A stretch of 64,000 bases of DNA from Rhyacichthys aspro (lineage: Eukaryota > Chordata > Actinopteri > Gobiiformes > Rhyacichthyidae): assembly GCA_036850595.1 (NCBI GenBank), contig CM072160.1:3985773-4049772 (forward strand), given 5' to 3'. The position numbers and the translations under genes are program-made. The notes beneath the pieces are model-generated. The model was given only the letters and a program-made list of their open reading frames with translations, did not search any database and was not told the DNA's origin. This document shows positions 1 to 12,800 of this stretch, piece by piece (the stretch's first letter is position 1; each line of letters starts with the position of its first letter).

Positions 1-686
1 GCACTACATTGTTGTTCTTATTTATTTATCTTAATTATTATTTCTGTTTATTTTTAAGCTATTTATTTATACGTTTGAATATATTATTGATTTTAAGGAG
101 AATTTTCTGTTTTGTTCAATAATGAATGAATGAGTAATTGTGTAAAATAATCGCGATTTCAATAATTACCAAAATAATAATTCCATAATAACACAGTAGA
201 GGCCGATAGTGGACAAAACTATTCCATCCCCGACAATAAAAAAGCCAGCAAAAGAAGAAAACAGAGACACAGATTGCCTCCTTCACAGAGTTATTTATAT
301 AATGAAGTCTGGTTTTGGACTGCGCAGGTGTAAAAGTGTGCTGCAGTGCGTGGGAACTCCTCTCAGGTATGTGCCATCAGAAAAAGTCAGCGTACACATT
401 ATTTTCCGAGAGAGCCACACCCGGGACATCACTTTTGTCATGAATAAAAACAAACCTGTTTCTTATTGAAAAGACTCTGACAAAACATTCAAACAAATCA
501 CAGACGAATGAGGAAGACAAGACTGCTATTATTGTATTTTCTTCCTGTAATCAACGCCATTATTAAACTAATGACACACTCAAACACACAGCAGATAAAG
601 CCTTAACCTTCAATAATTCTGGTTTAGTCCTACATTCCTTTATTGTTTTATCTCAAAGCGTTTCAGCTTCAAACGTGTGGACTCAC
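1..686. other. ngef intron sequence (left edge)
   Basis: AT-rich, with no splice-flanked coding frame or recognisable repeat on either strand. An 86-codon open frame at 209-469 has no homology I can recognise. Confidence 0.5.
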
Positions 687-839
687 AGGATGCGGCGGTA
701 GTTCTTCTCTTGATAAACCTGGTTAATGACGTATGTGATGAAAACCTGGAAGTGCTCCACCGCGTGATGGTACACGATGTCGCACACGTCCGAAATTAAA
801 ATGTCCTCCTCGATTCGGTGCTCCAGGTCCATCAGGAAT
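687..839 (-). CDS. ngef: ngef coding exon 7 (middle of DH domain), last exon in window
   Basis: 153 bases, acceptor ttttcgcag and donor gtgagtcc. Encodes FLMDLEHRIEEDILISDVCD followed by IVYHHAVEHF and ITYVINQVYQEKNYRRIL. It leaves in phase 2, so the next exon, expected to start the QEKAAF-like part of DH, lies beyond the left edge. Nothing resembling it is present in bases 1-660. Confidence 0.93.
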
Positions 840-3800
840 CTGCGAAAAACATTCAGTCCAACAGCTTTAGATTAAAATCACAGACAGAAGCCAACATTTA
901 GAGAGAAGATCCACACTGAGATACAAAAAAGCACCAGTTTTTTTTTTTTTTTTGTGTTTTTTTTTACCTTTTAGGGACTCACTATTTCCGAAAGTGTAAT
1001 GTTTGCGTTTCAACAGATGCACAGTAATACAATACACACAAAAGCAGTCAAAAGCATTGTGAATTTCCCCATTGTGGGATCAACAAAGTCCAATCTAATC
1101 TCTTATCTTATGTAAAAGGATGTCGAATAAGAGCAGCAATTGTTATTAATAGATGTAAATTGTATTGGAAGTGGAATTTTTGAAAACGTGCTGATTTTTT
1201 AGTTTATATAAAGATGAGAGTAAATCCTGATGTAGTGAAGTGAGAGGCGGGACATACAGCTAACTCCTGCTGCGGAATTATCTTTTTCTCGTTTTCGCTG
1301 CTGTGAGGATTATCTGTCGTTTAAGCAGCAGTTTTAAGCTCCACCTTTTCACTCGTGGACCACACACAAACGCAGCGTTCACACTGGGACGGTACCGTGT
1401 GGTTCAGGTCGGTTTTGGAGTGGTTCCATCACTAAAAGGGGTCTGACGTGTTGTACCGTACCACTTTGGGGACCTTTTAACACACTGTATTCTGATTGGA
1501 CGATAGGTAATCTTCACTTGAGCAAAAGGAGAAGCAAAAGTAAAAAAAAAAAAGAAATTTGTATATTTGTTTATTTTATTTATTATATTTCGATTGCCTG
1601 GCATCATCATTGTGGTTTCTTTACTGTACACATGACAATAAACACTCTTTTTAACGACATATCAACAGTCACATTCAAACAGAAAACATACTAACTACTA
1701 ACTTTTCCCAAACAAAGCTAGTGTTTATTGTCAACATCTGTTTGTGCGGCTCTCGCTTCATGAATTTAAACGTTATATTTACCGTCTACACTGCATTAAA
1801 CACAAGCAGAACCTGTACAAACTCAAATATTGAGTCTAAATGAGAGGAAACTGCTGCAGATATGAATTTAATGTTGAGAAAGATGGAAATAAACACAAAC
1901 AATCTAATGTTTCCTGCAGCAGCTGTACCTCCAGCCTCTCGCTGATACAACAGGATTTATTCTTTCTTGATATTGATTATTAAAAATGCATCTAAGTTTC
2001 AAAAAGTCTGCTTCAAAATACATTTTATTTAGGACTTTAGTGGCACCAGTATCGTACCCATAGTGGAAACGAGGCTTAAGCTTCCTCGTGTATTATTAGA
2101 GATTATTCGATTGTGGTTTAGTTCTGTCGTGCTTTTCTTTAATGTAATGGTTTAATGCCTACCGTTCGCTGGCCTTCATCACCTCCTCGATGTTGGAGAA
2201 CAGAAAGTGCATGTCCGATTGGCTCAAAGTGTTGATCAGGTCCGGGTTCCTCAGGAAGTGAGTCTCTAAAATCTCCAGACTCTTGTAGTAGGACGCTTCA
2301 GAAGTCACCAGCTCAAACATGGCCTGGAGGTTTCAAAAATACACACTTCACACTTCAACAAACAACCAGCTGCTCAGTTTCTTGGGTTATTGGCCAAATA
2401 AACTCCTGTGGCTGGTCTATAATCCTCGTTTAGTCCTGATTTAGTCCTGATTTAGTCCTGATTTAGTCATTGTTTAGTCCTGGTTTACTCCATTTTCAGG
2501 CCAGGTTTAATCCTGGTTTAGATCTGGTCCTAAAAAGACCTGCTTCAGTCCTGGTTTAGTCCTTATTAGTACTTATTTAGTCTTGGTTTAATACTGGATT
2601 TATTCGGGGATCAAGTCCTGGTTTAGCCTGGTTTTTAATCCTGATTTTGTTCTTGTCTAGTCCTGCTTTAAACCTGGGTTTAGTCCTAGTTTCTGTCTTG
2701 TTGAAAGCTTGTTTAGACCTGATTTAGTCCTTACTTAGACCTAGTTTGGTCCTTGTTAAGTTTTTGTTTTAAATCTGGTCTAGAACAGTATAAACAAGTT
2801 ACAATTGGTTTAGTCTTGGTAGATCTGGACTTATGGTTTCATCTTGGATTAAGTCCTGGTTTTAGTCCTGATTTAGTTCTTTTTATACCTTGTTTAGACC
2901 GGTTTTAGACCTGTTTAAAACCTGGTTTGTTCGTTAGTTTTGGTTTTGTCCTAGTGTTAGTTCCTAATCCTAAATACCTGGTTTAACATTGGACTTATTG
3001 TTTAGTCGTTAACTCTGGTTTAGACCTGATTTAGTGCTTGATGATACCTGGTTTAGTTCTTACTTAGACCTAGTTTGTTCCTAGTTAAGTTCTTGTTTAG
3101 ACCCAGCTTAGTCCGGGTCTAGACCTGATTTAGTGCTTGATGATACCTGGTTTAGTCATAGTCCTTGTTTAGATCCAGTTTAGCACAGAATAAACGAGTT
3201 ATACCTGGTTTAGTCTTGGTTTAATCCTAATATAGACCTGGTTTAATACTGGATTTATTTCTGGTTTCATCTTGGATTAAGTCCTGGTTTTAGTCCTGAT
3301 TTAGTTCTGGTTAATACCTTGTTTAGACCGGTTTTAGACCTGTTTAAAACCTGGTTTAGTTCTTACTTAGACCTAGTTTGTTCCTAATTAAATTCTTGTT
3401 TAGACCCAGCTTAGTCCGGTCTAGACCTGATTTAGTGCTTGATGATACCTGGTTTAGTTCTTACTTAGACCTAGTTTGTTCCTAGTTAAATTCTTGTTTA
3501 GACCTAGTTTAGTCCGGTCTAGACCTGATTTAGTGCTTGATGACACCTGGTTTAGTCATAGTCCTTGTTTAGATCCAGTTTAGCACATAATAAACAAGTT
3601 ATACCTGGTTTAGTCTTGGTTTAATCCTGTTTTAAGTTCTGATTTAGTCCCGTTCAGGTTCAGTCTCGGTCTCGTCCCGGACCGAGCCTCCTGCTGGGAC
3701 CCGTCCTCACCTCCTGGATGATGATCTCCCTCTGGGGCAGCTTGTTGAGCAGACCGCTGTCCTGCACCACGTCCAGGTTCTGCCACAGACTGAGGGAGCG

Positions 3801-6800
3801 GGCGCTGTTCCGGAGCTGGAGCTGCAGCGTCGGCGGGGACACGGGGCTGGACTCGGGCCCGCTCCGCCTCACGTCGCTCGGGGACAGGCTCTCGCGTTGA
3901 CGCCGCTGCTCGATCTCCTGCTGCTTGGACGTGTCCCGGTACTCCTGGTACAAGAAGGCTGGACGGGCAGAGCACACGGGACAAAAGACACGTTTAAAGG
4001 AACTGGGTCCTGCTTTGGTCCTGGTTCAGTCCTAATCAGGCTCGGACTAGACTTAAAATCATGTATTCCTTTATTTTTACTTGTTTTGTTCTAAATAAGT
4101 CTTGGTTTAGACCTGTTCAAGTCCTGGTTTAGTTCTTGTTTTGACCTGTTTTAGTCTTGGCTTTGTCTTTAATCAGACCTGTGTTAGACATGGTTTAGTC
4201 CTAGTTTAGTCCTGGTTTGAACTTGAGCTCAGTCCTGGTTTAGCCCTAGATTTAGTCCTCTTTAGACCTGGTTAAGACCTGTGTAGTCCTGGGTTTGTCC
4301 TTTTTTTGACCCTTGTTCAGAACTCAAATTTAAGTTTGAGTCTGTTCACTCTGGTTTTGGCTGGATTTAGTCCTAATCTAGGACCCGGTGAGACACAGTT
4401 TAGTCCTAGTTCAGTTTGCTGTATCATTTTTTTCAGCCTGAATTTGTCTTGGTTTGAACCTGTTTAGACCTGGTTTGGTCGATAGTCTTTAGGGTTTAGT
4501 CCAGGTTTTGTTAAATCCAAGTTCAGGCCTTTGCTTTGAACTGGTTTGGAGTTTAGTTCAGGTTTAAAAATGTTTCAGTCCTGGTTTAGTCTTAGTCTAG
4601 TCCTGGTTTGGACATAGATTTAATCCGGTACGAGCCTAATTTATTCCTTTTTTAGTGACGATTTCATTCTTTTTAGATCTGGTTTGGAACAAGTTAAGTC
4701 CTTTACTGGACCTTGTTTTGCCCCGAATTAGCCTTGATTTAGACCTGTTAAAGTCCTGGTTTAGTCTTTGTTCAGTCCTTGTGTGAAATAAAAAATCAAC
4801 ATAAACTAAAGTGGTCTTAGGTTTGTTTGAATCAGAACTCAAGCTGAACTAAACCAGGACTAAAGACTAAGACAAAAACAGGTCTGCACTCAACCAAAAA
4901 TATAATCAGAGCAAAAACAAAAGACTGAACTAGATCCAAATCAAAATTTAACGAGGATTAAGCCTGGTCTAAACTAGAACTAAAGAAATGGTGAATATAA
5001 ACAGTACCAGGATAAAATAAAAGTCTAAACAAACACGAAACAACAAACCATGACTAAAAAAAAAACAAGAATCAGAGCAAAACAAGGTATAATTCAGGAG
5101 CCAGTGTGAACCAGGACCAAGATAACACAAAACCTGTTCTAAACCAGGTCTAAACATGGACTAAACTAGGACCAAACCAGGATTTAACCAGGGTAAAATG
5201 TAGTCTAAACCAGGTCTAAACATGGACTAAACTAGGACCAAAACGTAGTCTAAACCAAGACTAAATCAGAGCAAAACAAGGTCTAATAAATGACAAAACC
5301 ACACCAAGAAGGACTAAGATCAAACCTGGTCAGAACCAAGTCTAATCTAGGACCAAACCAGGCCAAAAACAAGACAAATTCAGGGTGAACCAAGGTCTAA
5401 TGAAGGACTAAACCAAGACTAGACCAGGTCTAAATAAACTAGGTTCAAAGCTGGTTGAAAGAGGACTAAACCTGGACATAAACCAAGACTAAACTCAAGG
5501 CCTAGGATTAAACCTCAACTAAACCTGAAATAAGACTAAACCTAGATTAAAGCAAGCACCAAGAAAGGCCCAAATCAGGTCTAAACCGGGTCTAAACCAC
5601 GTAAATCCGGACTAAACCAGGTCTTGTACAGAGGAGTGTTTTCATAACATAAAGTTTTTCGGTCGATGCGTTCGTGGGCACTCGGGTTTTGTCACGAGGT
5701 GGAGGCGGGTTGAAAGTTTCCCGATAGAACCGCTTTTGAAGGAAAAGCGGCCGCGTTTTCTGTCGAGAGGAAGGTGACTTTGAACGAGAAGCAGAGGCCT
5801 GTTGCGTAACGTACCTCAGTCGAACGCGGACGGCAGATTGCTTTGTGGGCGTCTGCTGAACTGAGAATTACATAAGAAACAGAGGAGCAGCACAGAGTGT
5901 CCAAGAAACACAGGAATACAGCAGCTCAGTCCTGGTTTAGACCGGCTTTAGTCCTGCTTTAGACCTGGGTTAGTCCGTTGATCTGATTTAGACGAGTGCT
6001 GTTTTTATTTGACAAATGAAAATGAGAGTTTATATAAGAATCGCACTAAACCCCATTGTTTCTACTGTTAACAATAAAAAATACTGGCTCCCAAGCTGCT
6101 GTTGTGCAATAAAAGATCCTGACGCCGAACTGGTTTACATCAGCGTGAAGTAGGATTAAACTTAACTCTAAAGAAAATAAAGCAGACAGAAAACAAGAAA
6201 TGGACTGGAAAGAGACAGGAACAGACAAAAGACCTGGTTTAGACCTGGTTTAGACCTGGTTTAGTCCTGGTTTAGACCTGGTTTAGTCCTGGTTTAGTCC
6301 TGGTTTAGACCTGGTTTAGTCCTTGTCTAGTCCTGGTTTAGACTGAGGTTTAGTACTTGTGTCTTTTTTTAGTCCTGCTTTAGTTCTCGTTTAGAGCAAG
6401 TTTAGTACCGGTTTGGACAAGTATTAAGTTCTGGTTTAGACCTGGTTTAGACCTGGTTTAGACCTGGCTGTGGGTGTTGTCCTGTTTAGTGGTTTAGTCT
6501 GGTTTAGTCTTAGTAGACTGGTTTAGGGTCTGCTTTAGATCTTTTTTTATTCCTTGGTTTAGTCCTGGTTTAGTCCTGGTTTAGTCCTTGTTTAGTCCTG
6601 GTTTAGTCCTGGTTTAGTCCTTGTTTAGTCCTGGTTTAGTCCTGGTTTAGACCTGGTTTAGTCCTGGTTTAGTCCTGGTTTAGTCCTGGTTTAGACCTGG
6701 TTTAGTCCTGGTTTAGTCCTGGTTTAGTCCTGGTTTAGTCCTGGTTTAGTCCTGGTTCAGACCCGGTTTAGTCCTGGTTTAGTCCTGGTTTAGTCCTGGT

Positions 6801-9800
6801 TTAGTCCTGGTTTAGTCCTGGTTTAGTCCTGGTTTAGTCCTGGTTTAGTCCTGGTTTAGTCCTGGTTTAGTCCTGGTTTAGTCCTGGTTTAGTCCTGGTT
6901 TAGACCTGGTTTAGTCCTGGTTTAGTCCTGGTTTAGTCCTGGTTTAGTCCTGGTTTAGTCCTGGTTTAGTCCCGGTTTAGTCCTTGTTTACTCCTGGTTT
7001 AGTCCTTGTTTAGTCCTTGTTTAGTCCTGGTTTAGTCCTGGTTCAGACCCGGTTTATTCCTGGTTTAGTCCTGGTTTAGTCCTGGTTTAGTCCTGGTTTA
7101 CTCCTGGTTTAGTCCTGGTTTAGTCCTGGTTCAGACCCGGTTTATTCCTTGTTTAGTCCTGGTTTAGTCCTTGTTTAGTCCTTGTTTAGTCCCGGTTTAG
7201 TCCCAGTTTAGTCCTTGTTTAGTCCTGGTTTAGTCCTGGTTCAGACCCGGTTTAGTGCTGGTTTAGTCCTGGTTTAGTCCTTGTTTAGTCCTTGTTTAGT
7301 CCTTGTCTAGTCCTGTTTTAGTCCTGGTTTAGTCCTTGTTTAGTCCTGGTTTAGTTCTGGTTCAGACCCGGTTTAGTCCTGGTTTAGTCCTGGTTTAGTC
7401 CTGGTTTAGTCCTGGTTTAGTCCTGGTTTAGTCCTGGTTCAGACCCGGTTTAGTCCTGGTTTAGTCCTGGTTCAGACCCGGTTTAGTCCTGGTTTAGTCC
7501 TGGTTCAGACCCGGTTTAGTCCTGGTTTAGTCCTGGTTTAGTCCTGGTTTAGTCCTGGTTTAGTCCTGGTTTAGTTCTGGTTCAGACCCGGTTCAGACCC
7601 GGTTTAGTCCTGGTTTAGTTCTGGTTCAGACCCGGTTTAGTCCTGGTTTAGTTCTGGTTCAGACCCGGTTTAGTCCTTGTTTAGTCCTTGTCTAGTCCTG
7701 TTTTAGTCCTGTTTTAGTCCTTGTTTAGTCCTTGTCTAGTCCTGGTTTAGTCCTGGTTTAGTCCTGGTTCAGACCCGGTTTAGTCCTGGTTTAGTCCTGG
7801 TTTAGTCCTGGTTTAGTCCTGGTTTAGTCCTGGTTCAGTCCTGGTTCAGACCCGGTTTAGTCCTGGTTTAGTCCTGGTTTAGTCCTGGTTTAGTCCTGGT
7901 TTCTTACTCACCGATGTTCTTGACGATGTTGAGGCTGTGGCTCACGGTGCTGTTCTCTCCGTTGCTCTGAAGCCTGTAAACAAAGACAGACATGATTTAA
8001 ACAAGTCCTGACAGAGACCGGCGTGAACCAAGTCCAAGACCGGTGCATGATCCATGTTTGAGAGAGATCCCTGGAAACGGTCCAAGTCCAGACTCAGTCC
8101 AAGTCCAGAATCCTGAACAGTTTGATAGAGCATCATAAAAAAGGCAGGAAATCTAGAAATGAGACAAATGAGACAAGTTTCTGATGCATTTGACGAGAAG
8201 TTTTGATCCAATCACAATAAAGTCCAGGTTCTGACTTAAAATCCACGTCTAAGACCAAGACCAAGACCAGACGAGAGCCGTGGCCATCTTCCTTCTTTTG
8301 TTTATTCAAAATAAACTTAATCCAATTACCAGAGCTAAGGGAGACTTTTTATTTATTTATTTTACTTGGAGCGCTTAACGTGATTATTTAAGTTTAGTAT
8401 TTTGTAAACGTGGTTCTACTTTTGGATCTAATTTATTCTCTAGTTGTTGTGAGCAATGACACAGAGACTAAAAACGTAAACATATAAAATATTGAGCCAT
8501 TTAAACATATGGTCCACTGAGAATATTTCCACAATATCTGCTGTTGTGTTGTGTCAGGCCACTTTTAGAGTTTACTTTTTGCAGGTTGTGGAGTTGTATA
8601 AATGAGAAGATGAAGCAGTAACTGTATCTAAACCTCTTCGACTCCAAACTGTAGTAAAGGACAGTAAATCTTTCTCTATGAATTTGTCGTTTGCTGTGAA
8701 TTCACTTTGACGACGTCATAATTACGCCAACCTCATTGTTGCTATTAGTAACGATAATCTATTTGTGAAATGTTATTGGATCCTAAACTCATGTCGTGCA
8801 AGAAAAGCTCCTGACCATCAGAGACATTACTGTTTTAAAGACAAAGGAACAGCAGGGAAAATGGTTAAAGAAAGACCTGGTATAGTCCTGGTTTAGTCCT
8901 GGTTTTGGTCTGATGTCGTTGGAGTTTAGTCCTGATTTGCCCCTTGTTTAGACCAGGATTAGAACTGGTTTATTCCTGATTTAGTCTTCAATGCTTAGTC
9001 CCTGTTTCGTCTTAGTTTTAGTCCTGATTTAGACCAAGGTTTATTCCTTAATATAACCCTTTGTAGGACCTTTTAGACCTTATTTTAATACTGGTTTAGA
9101 GATTAGTTTAGTCCAGATTATGCAATAATTTAGTCCCTGTTTAGTTCTAGTTTAGACCTATGTTTAGTTCTGGTTCAGACCTGGTTTAGCCCTAATGTAG
9201 TACCCTAAGTAATCCTGTTTTAGTCACTGTTTAGACGTTGATTTAGTCCTGGTTTTGTTCTGATTTCCTCCTCGTTAATTCTTTTTGAGTCTTACTGTTT
9301 AAATACACATAAAGCCATGGTGTTGTTCGGACTGACCTGTTGTTGTTGTTGGTGGCGCAGCTCATGTTGACGTCTCTCTGGGACGGGCGGCTGATGTCGG
9401 AGCTGACGGGGACGAGGTGAGTGCGGTACGTGAGCATGTTGTGGTCTGAGTGTGGGTTCTGTGCAGGACTGAGCCGCTCTCCTCCTCTTACACCCACTCG
9501 TCTGTTTCTGCTCTCTCCATCTCCTGGCAACGGAGGCTGAATACTGACGAGACACCAGAAAATACACTTTAGATTCAACACTCTGCAAAAGACGGTTAGA
9601 CCAGGACTAAACCGGGACAGAACCAGGGATTAACTGAGATGATATTAGGAATAAGGCAAAAAATAAACTAACATAATGACCAATAATGACTAATCCAAGG
9701 CTAAAACCAGGTTTAAATCAAGACTAAACTAGGGACAAACCAGGACTAAACAAGCGGTCTATATCGTCTCTAAAATTATATAGACCACACATGTCAAACT

Positions 9801-12800
9801 CAAGGCCCAGGGGCCAAACATAGCCCTTTGCAATGTTTTATGTGGCCCTCCAATGCATTTAGTTGGTGATATTTCTGGCACTATGTTTCAACTGGATTTG
9901 AACAGGTTTTAAATGGATTTGAACATGTTTTAGATGGATTTGAACAGGTTTTAGTTGAATTTGAACAGGTTTTAGATGTACTTGAACAGATTTTAGTTGA
10001 ATTTGAACAGGTTTTAGATGGAGTTGAACAGGTTTTAGTTGAATTTGAACAGGTTTTAAATGGATTTGAACAGGTTTTGGTTGAATTTGAACAGGTTTTA
10101 GTTGAATTTGAACAGGTTTTAATTGAATTTGAACAGGTTTTAGTTGAATTTGAACAAGTTTTAATTGAATTTGAACAGGTTTTAGTTGGATTTGAACAGG
10201 TTTTAGTTGAATTTGAACAAGTTTCAATTGAATTTGAACAGGTTTTATATGGATTTGAACAGGTTTTAGTTGAATTTGAACAGGTTTTAGATGGATTTGA
10301 ATCAGATTTATTTCATTTGTTCATGAAATCTTAAGCCAGTTTTTACTACAAAGATATATAAAACCTGTTCAAATACATCTAAAACCTGTTCAAACCTTTT
10401 AAGATCCAGCTATAACTTGCAAATCAAATCCCACTTAAACCAGTTTCCATCAAAGGAAAAAAATGATGTTAAAGATAACTTGTAAAACTCAAATGAAGAT
10501 GAAACCTCACATTCAAAATTCGATACAAACTTCCAAATTTCACAATAATCGGCCTCTGAAATGATTCTTATTTACTATCGCAGCCACTCACCACTTTGAG
10601 TTTAACACCTCTGATACAAACATAAGTCTCCAATGAGAAAGTCCTAGGTTTTATGTGCTATCCCAAACCCCAACCTCTAGGTCGCATTGTTCAGAAAAAT
10701 GTTAATGGACTTGGTTCAGTTCAGACCTGTAGTCCTAGTTGTTTAGTCCTGGTTTAGTTCAGGTTTAGACCTTTAGCCCCATGTGTAGTCCTAATCCTGG
10801 TTTGGTTTTGACCTTGTAAGTCTCTTTTAACTTAGTCCTTTCCTCCGCAAAACTATAAAAGAACCAGACCTAAACCTGAGACTAAAGCCAAGACTGTACC
10901 AAGACTAAACCCAGAAGATTAAACTAAACTAAATGAAATTCTACAAAAAACAAGACTGGACTAAGACTAAACCAGGTCTAAACCAACCCACTAAACGTAG
11001 GGCTAGACCATTTAACCAAATCTCCAATGGATCAAGACCTAACCAGGACTAAACCAGGTCTTAACCAGGACATATTGGAGCTAGAGCAGAAATAAACTGT
11101 GACAAAACCAGGACTAAACCAAGGAAGAGACAGGACTAAATCAGGGCTAAAGCAAGACTGGACTAAGACTAAACTGAAGACTAAAACCTAGACTAATAAA
11201 ACAAAACTAAACAATTATTGAAACAGGACTAAACTAAACATGGCACCTTCCTGGAACCACTCAGAGATAAGAAACTAACAGTACAGACCAAGGACAAAAC
11301 CAGGACTAGACTAATATATAAGAAAGAAAAAGGTCTAAAAGCAAAGACTAGAGCCAGGCTGAGAAGGATTAAACCACCAAACAAGCACTAATCTGAGAGA
11401 AAACCAGAACCAAACTCAAGAAAACAAGGGACAAACTGGTACAAAACCAAGCAGCAACACAGGACTAAACTAGGTCTAAAGAACAAAACCTGGACTAAAT
11501 CAGAACAAAAAACCAAAAAAAAAAAAAAAGAAAAAAAAAAAAAACTTAGACAAACTTTATTGTCTTTCTGATTTGCAGCAAGAACACAGTATGAAATTTT
11601 ATTGCCAAAGCTCAATATAGAAGATAGATTAAAAAAATATGAAGTGTACAGTCTACAGCACACATCAACTCAGCCCAGGGCCAGTGCCCTTTGCAATGTT
11701 TTTGTCTCAGGTTTAAGTATTATTTGACATAGGTTATTAATTGGATTTGAACAGGTTTTATATGGATTTGAATAATTGTTCATGAAATCTTTTGTTTTGG
11801 CTATAAAGATATATATAAACATTAACAAATCCAAATAAAACATGTTGAAATCCATCTAAAACATGTTGAAATCCATCTAAAACCTGTTCAAATCCAACTA
11901 AAACATGTTCAAATCCAACTAAAACCTGTTCAAATCCAACTAAAACCTGTTCAAATCCAACTAAAACATGTTCAAATCCAACTAAAACATGTTCAAATCC
12001 AACTAAAACCTGTTCAAATCCAACTAAAACATGTTCAAATCCAACTAAAACATGTTCAAATCCAACTAAAACCTGTTCAAATCCAACTAAAACATGTTCA
12101 AATCCAAATAAAACATGTTCAAATCCATCTAAAACATGTTCAAATCCAACTAAAACTGTTCAAATCCAACTAAAACCTGTTCAAATCCAACTAAAACCTC
12201 CATCAAATCTAACTAAAAACCAGTTTCCACAAAAGGAAAACAATTAATGTTAAAGATAACTTTTGTAAGACTCAAATGAAGACAAATCCTTCCATTCAAA
12301 ACCCCACCGGTCTACAGTAAAGCCTAGAGTGTAATGTGGAGAAAAAATAGAGTTCGATAAAGTAGAGAGTGTGGCTGAAACATGTATAAAGTAAATGCAC
12401 AGAACCAGGACAAAATTATGAATTATATCTTATTATTATATCAAGTCAATGTCAAGAAAAAGGTCAAAACTGCTTCTATTTGTTCTGAATTCTCTGTACT
12501 CACCGTAGTATCAAATAAATATCAGTAAAAATAATAAAAGAATCAAAAGAGTTGATACTAGGCCTCACTTTCACTTGGCCCATGGGGTTTATTTGAAGAG
12601 TGTGTTTATGCGTCAGGGCGTGTTCACATTGGCCAAAGGCTAAAAGGTTGGGCAGCGGAGACATGAACACTCCCCGTTTTATACAAAGACAAATGTTCCT
12701 TATTGGTGTCACTTTGTGCGGTGCAGATTGATTTGACCGCACTGTTATCCAACCCTGAGTCTCACAATCTGTACATTTACGTGACACAACAAGACGTTTT

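Noticed and set aside
3610..3984. Alternative minus-strand frame over ngef exon 5 rich in Ala/Arg
   Set aside because: Wrong phase; the LYQEYRD frame is the conserved one.
9292..9588. Alternative frame for ngef exon 3 rich in Arg/His/Gln
   Set aside because: Requires a different acceptor; it gives a low-complexity frame and would enter the next exon in the wrong phase.
9859..10334. Long open frames on both strands with heptapeptide repeats
   Set aside because: They follow from the 21-bp minisatellite, whose period is a multiple of three; no start context, splice sites or known protein.
6228..12205. CRISPR-like or telomere-like arrays
   Set aside because: Units are contiguous 11- or 21-bp tandem copies without spacers, in introns of a vertebrate gene; the unit is not TTAGGG.
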